Shown: in pieces, positions 63,655 through 64,000 of the stretch
How the letters are laid out: every line of letters starts with the position of its first letter
How positions within the stretch are numbered: position 1 is the stretch's first letter
NCBI GenBank assembly: GCA_002778785.1
Contig: PEZS01000010.1
Span: 124,001 to 188,000, forward strand
Source: Bdellovibrionales bacterium CG10_big_fil_rev_8_21_14_0_10_45_34
Lineage (GTDB): Bacteria > Bdellovibrionota > Bdellovibrionia > Bdellovibrionales > 1-14-0-10-45-34
Length of the DNA stretch: 64,000 bases
Direction: 5' to 3'
Program-made: the position numbers and the translations under genes
Notes under the pieces: model-generated
What the model saw: the letters and a program-made list of their open reading frames with translations, nothing else
The model's database searches: none
Told to the model about the DNA's origin: nothing

Positions 63655-64000
63655 TTAGCTTTGATCCGAACTTATCTGTTTCGCGAATGCCTTCATGACG
63701 AAAAGATGTAGCTTCGCTTGAGTGTACTTGTAGATGAACCACGGCAGGGCTGGTTTGAAATCGTGGATGGCTGCAATGACGAAGCGTCTATTCAAGACAA
63801 CCCTAAACTCCAAACGCCCGCGGTATCCTTGAGAAACAAGCAACCCCTTTGTGATGTATAAGATCTGTCGATCTGGGTCGCTTCTGGTGTCACTAAGCTC
63901 CATCTCAATCAACCTCAAACTTCGTTTAAAGAGCGAAAAAATGACTATGTTGGCGTTTTGCTCAACGACAATAACGGGGGTTAAGAATGTTGTTAACCAA
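63655..64000 (-). CDS. Partial gene running off the right edge
   Basis: The frame is open from the window edge to TGA at 63655, about 114 residues. No start is required inside the window, since the frame has no stop upstream, so this is probably the C-terminal part of a larger protein. It contains RGRLEFRVVLNRRFVIAAIHDF and LPWFIYKYTQAKLHLFVMKAF, a basic strand followed by an amphipathic aromatic helix. An in-frame TTG at 63918 or ATG at 63903 would give only 83-88 residues. Family not recognised. Confidence 0.55.
   Translation of the reverse strand, partial: WLTTFLTPVIVVEQNANIVIFSLFKRSLRLIEMELSDTRSDPDRQILYITKGLLVSQGYRGRLEFRVVLNRRFVIAAIHDFKPALPWFIYKYTQAKLHLFVMKAFAKQISSDQS

Noticed and set aside
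1-64000. CRISPR arrays, insertion sequences, prophage, tRNA or rRNA genes
   Set aside because: I looked for regularly spaced repeats, transposase or integrase motifs and tRNA T-loop sequences on both strands and found none that hold up by eye.

Overview
The window looks like an ordinary stretch of chromosome from a Gram-negative, diderm bacterium of the Bdellovibrionota (Bdellovibrio-like) type. Reasons: the lipid A gene lpxD, many signal-peptidase-II lipoproteins, an ETF-ubiquinone oxidoreductase, and above all a TIGR02147-family regulator sitting directly on a small lipoprotein gene, plus a lipoprotein with RCC1 repeats. The lineage is an inference from gene content; no rRNA or tRNA gene was seen in the window. 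Base composition looks even (mid-40s % GC by eye). I saw no insertion sequence, prophage or CRISPR array. TAG, TGA and TAA are all used as normal stops, and GTG or TTG starts are common.

Layout. 0-7.2 kb: two small secreted proteins, ETF-QO, an EamA permease, the amidase-rph-rdgB operon and a THUMP rRNA methyltransferase. 7.2-13.1 kb (minus strand): small membrane and secreted proteins, hpf, then a tightly coupled operon infA-lpxD-usp-EEP nuclease-cytochrome-like lipoprotein. 13.2-23.4 kb: tex with a long RG-rich tail, a HAD phosphatase, topA, a HAD-like protein and the tail-specific protease. 23.4-28.5 kb: a frameshifted or overlapping pair of tiny ORFs, a methyltransferase, an orphan 2-oxoacid dehydrogenase E1 alpha/beta pair, cutA and small secreted proteins. 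28.5-33.4 kb: a stand-alone EF-G, a short RecQ and aat. 33.6-40.9 kb: a SNF2 helicase with a large uncharacterised N-terminal half, followed at 15 nt by a MoxR-DUF58-transglutaminase operon. 41-43.4 kb: a lipoprotein and a TerC protein. 43.5-51.6 kb: dTDP-sugar genes (rfbC, a divergent SDR, rfbA, rfbB) interleaved with a bifunctional homocysteine methyltransferase/MTHFR and an RCC1-repeat lipoprotein split by an in-frame amber stop. 51.8-59.6 kb: an esterase, an EamA permease, an OppA-like lipoprotein, a ClC protein, a secreted protein and a sugar-dehydrogenase-like propeller. 59.7-64 kb: the TIGR02147 regulator with its lipoprotein partner, which is also split by an in-frame amber, then a beta-propeller lipoprotein and a partial gene that runs off the right edge.

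Most of the window is housekeeping (RNA and DNA maintenance, envelope, sugar nucleotides). The points most worth a second look are the two surface lipoproteins whose reading frames continue, same frame, past a single TAG; the overlapping or frameshifted mini-gene at 23.4-23.7 kb; the TIGR02147-lipoprotein-propeller module; and the helicase/MoxR/transglutaminase gene run. I found no convincing wholly new multi-gene system.
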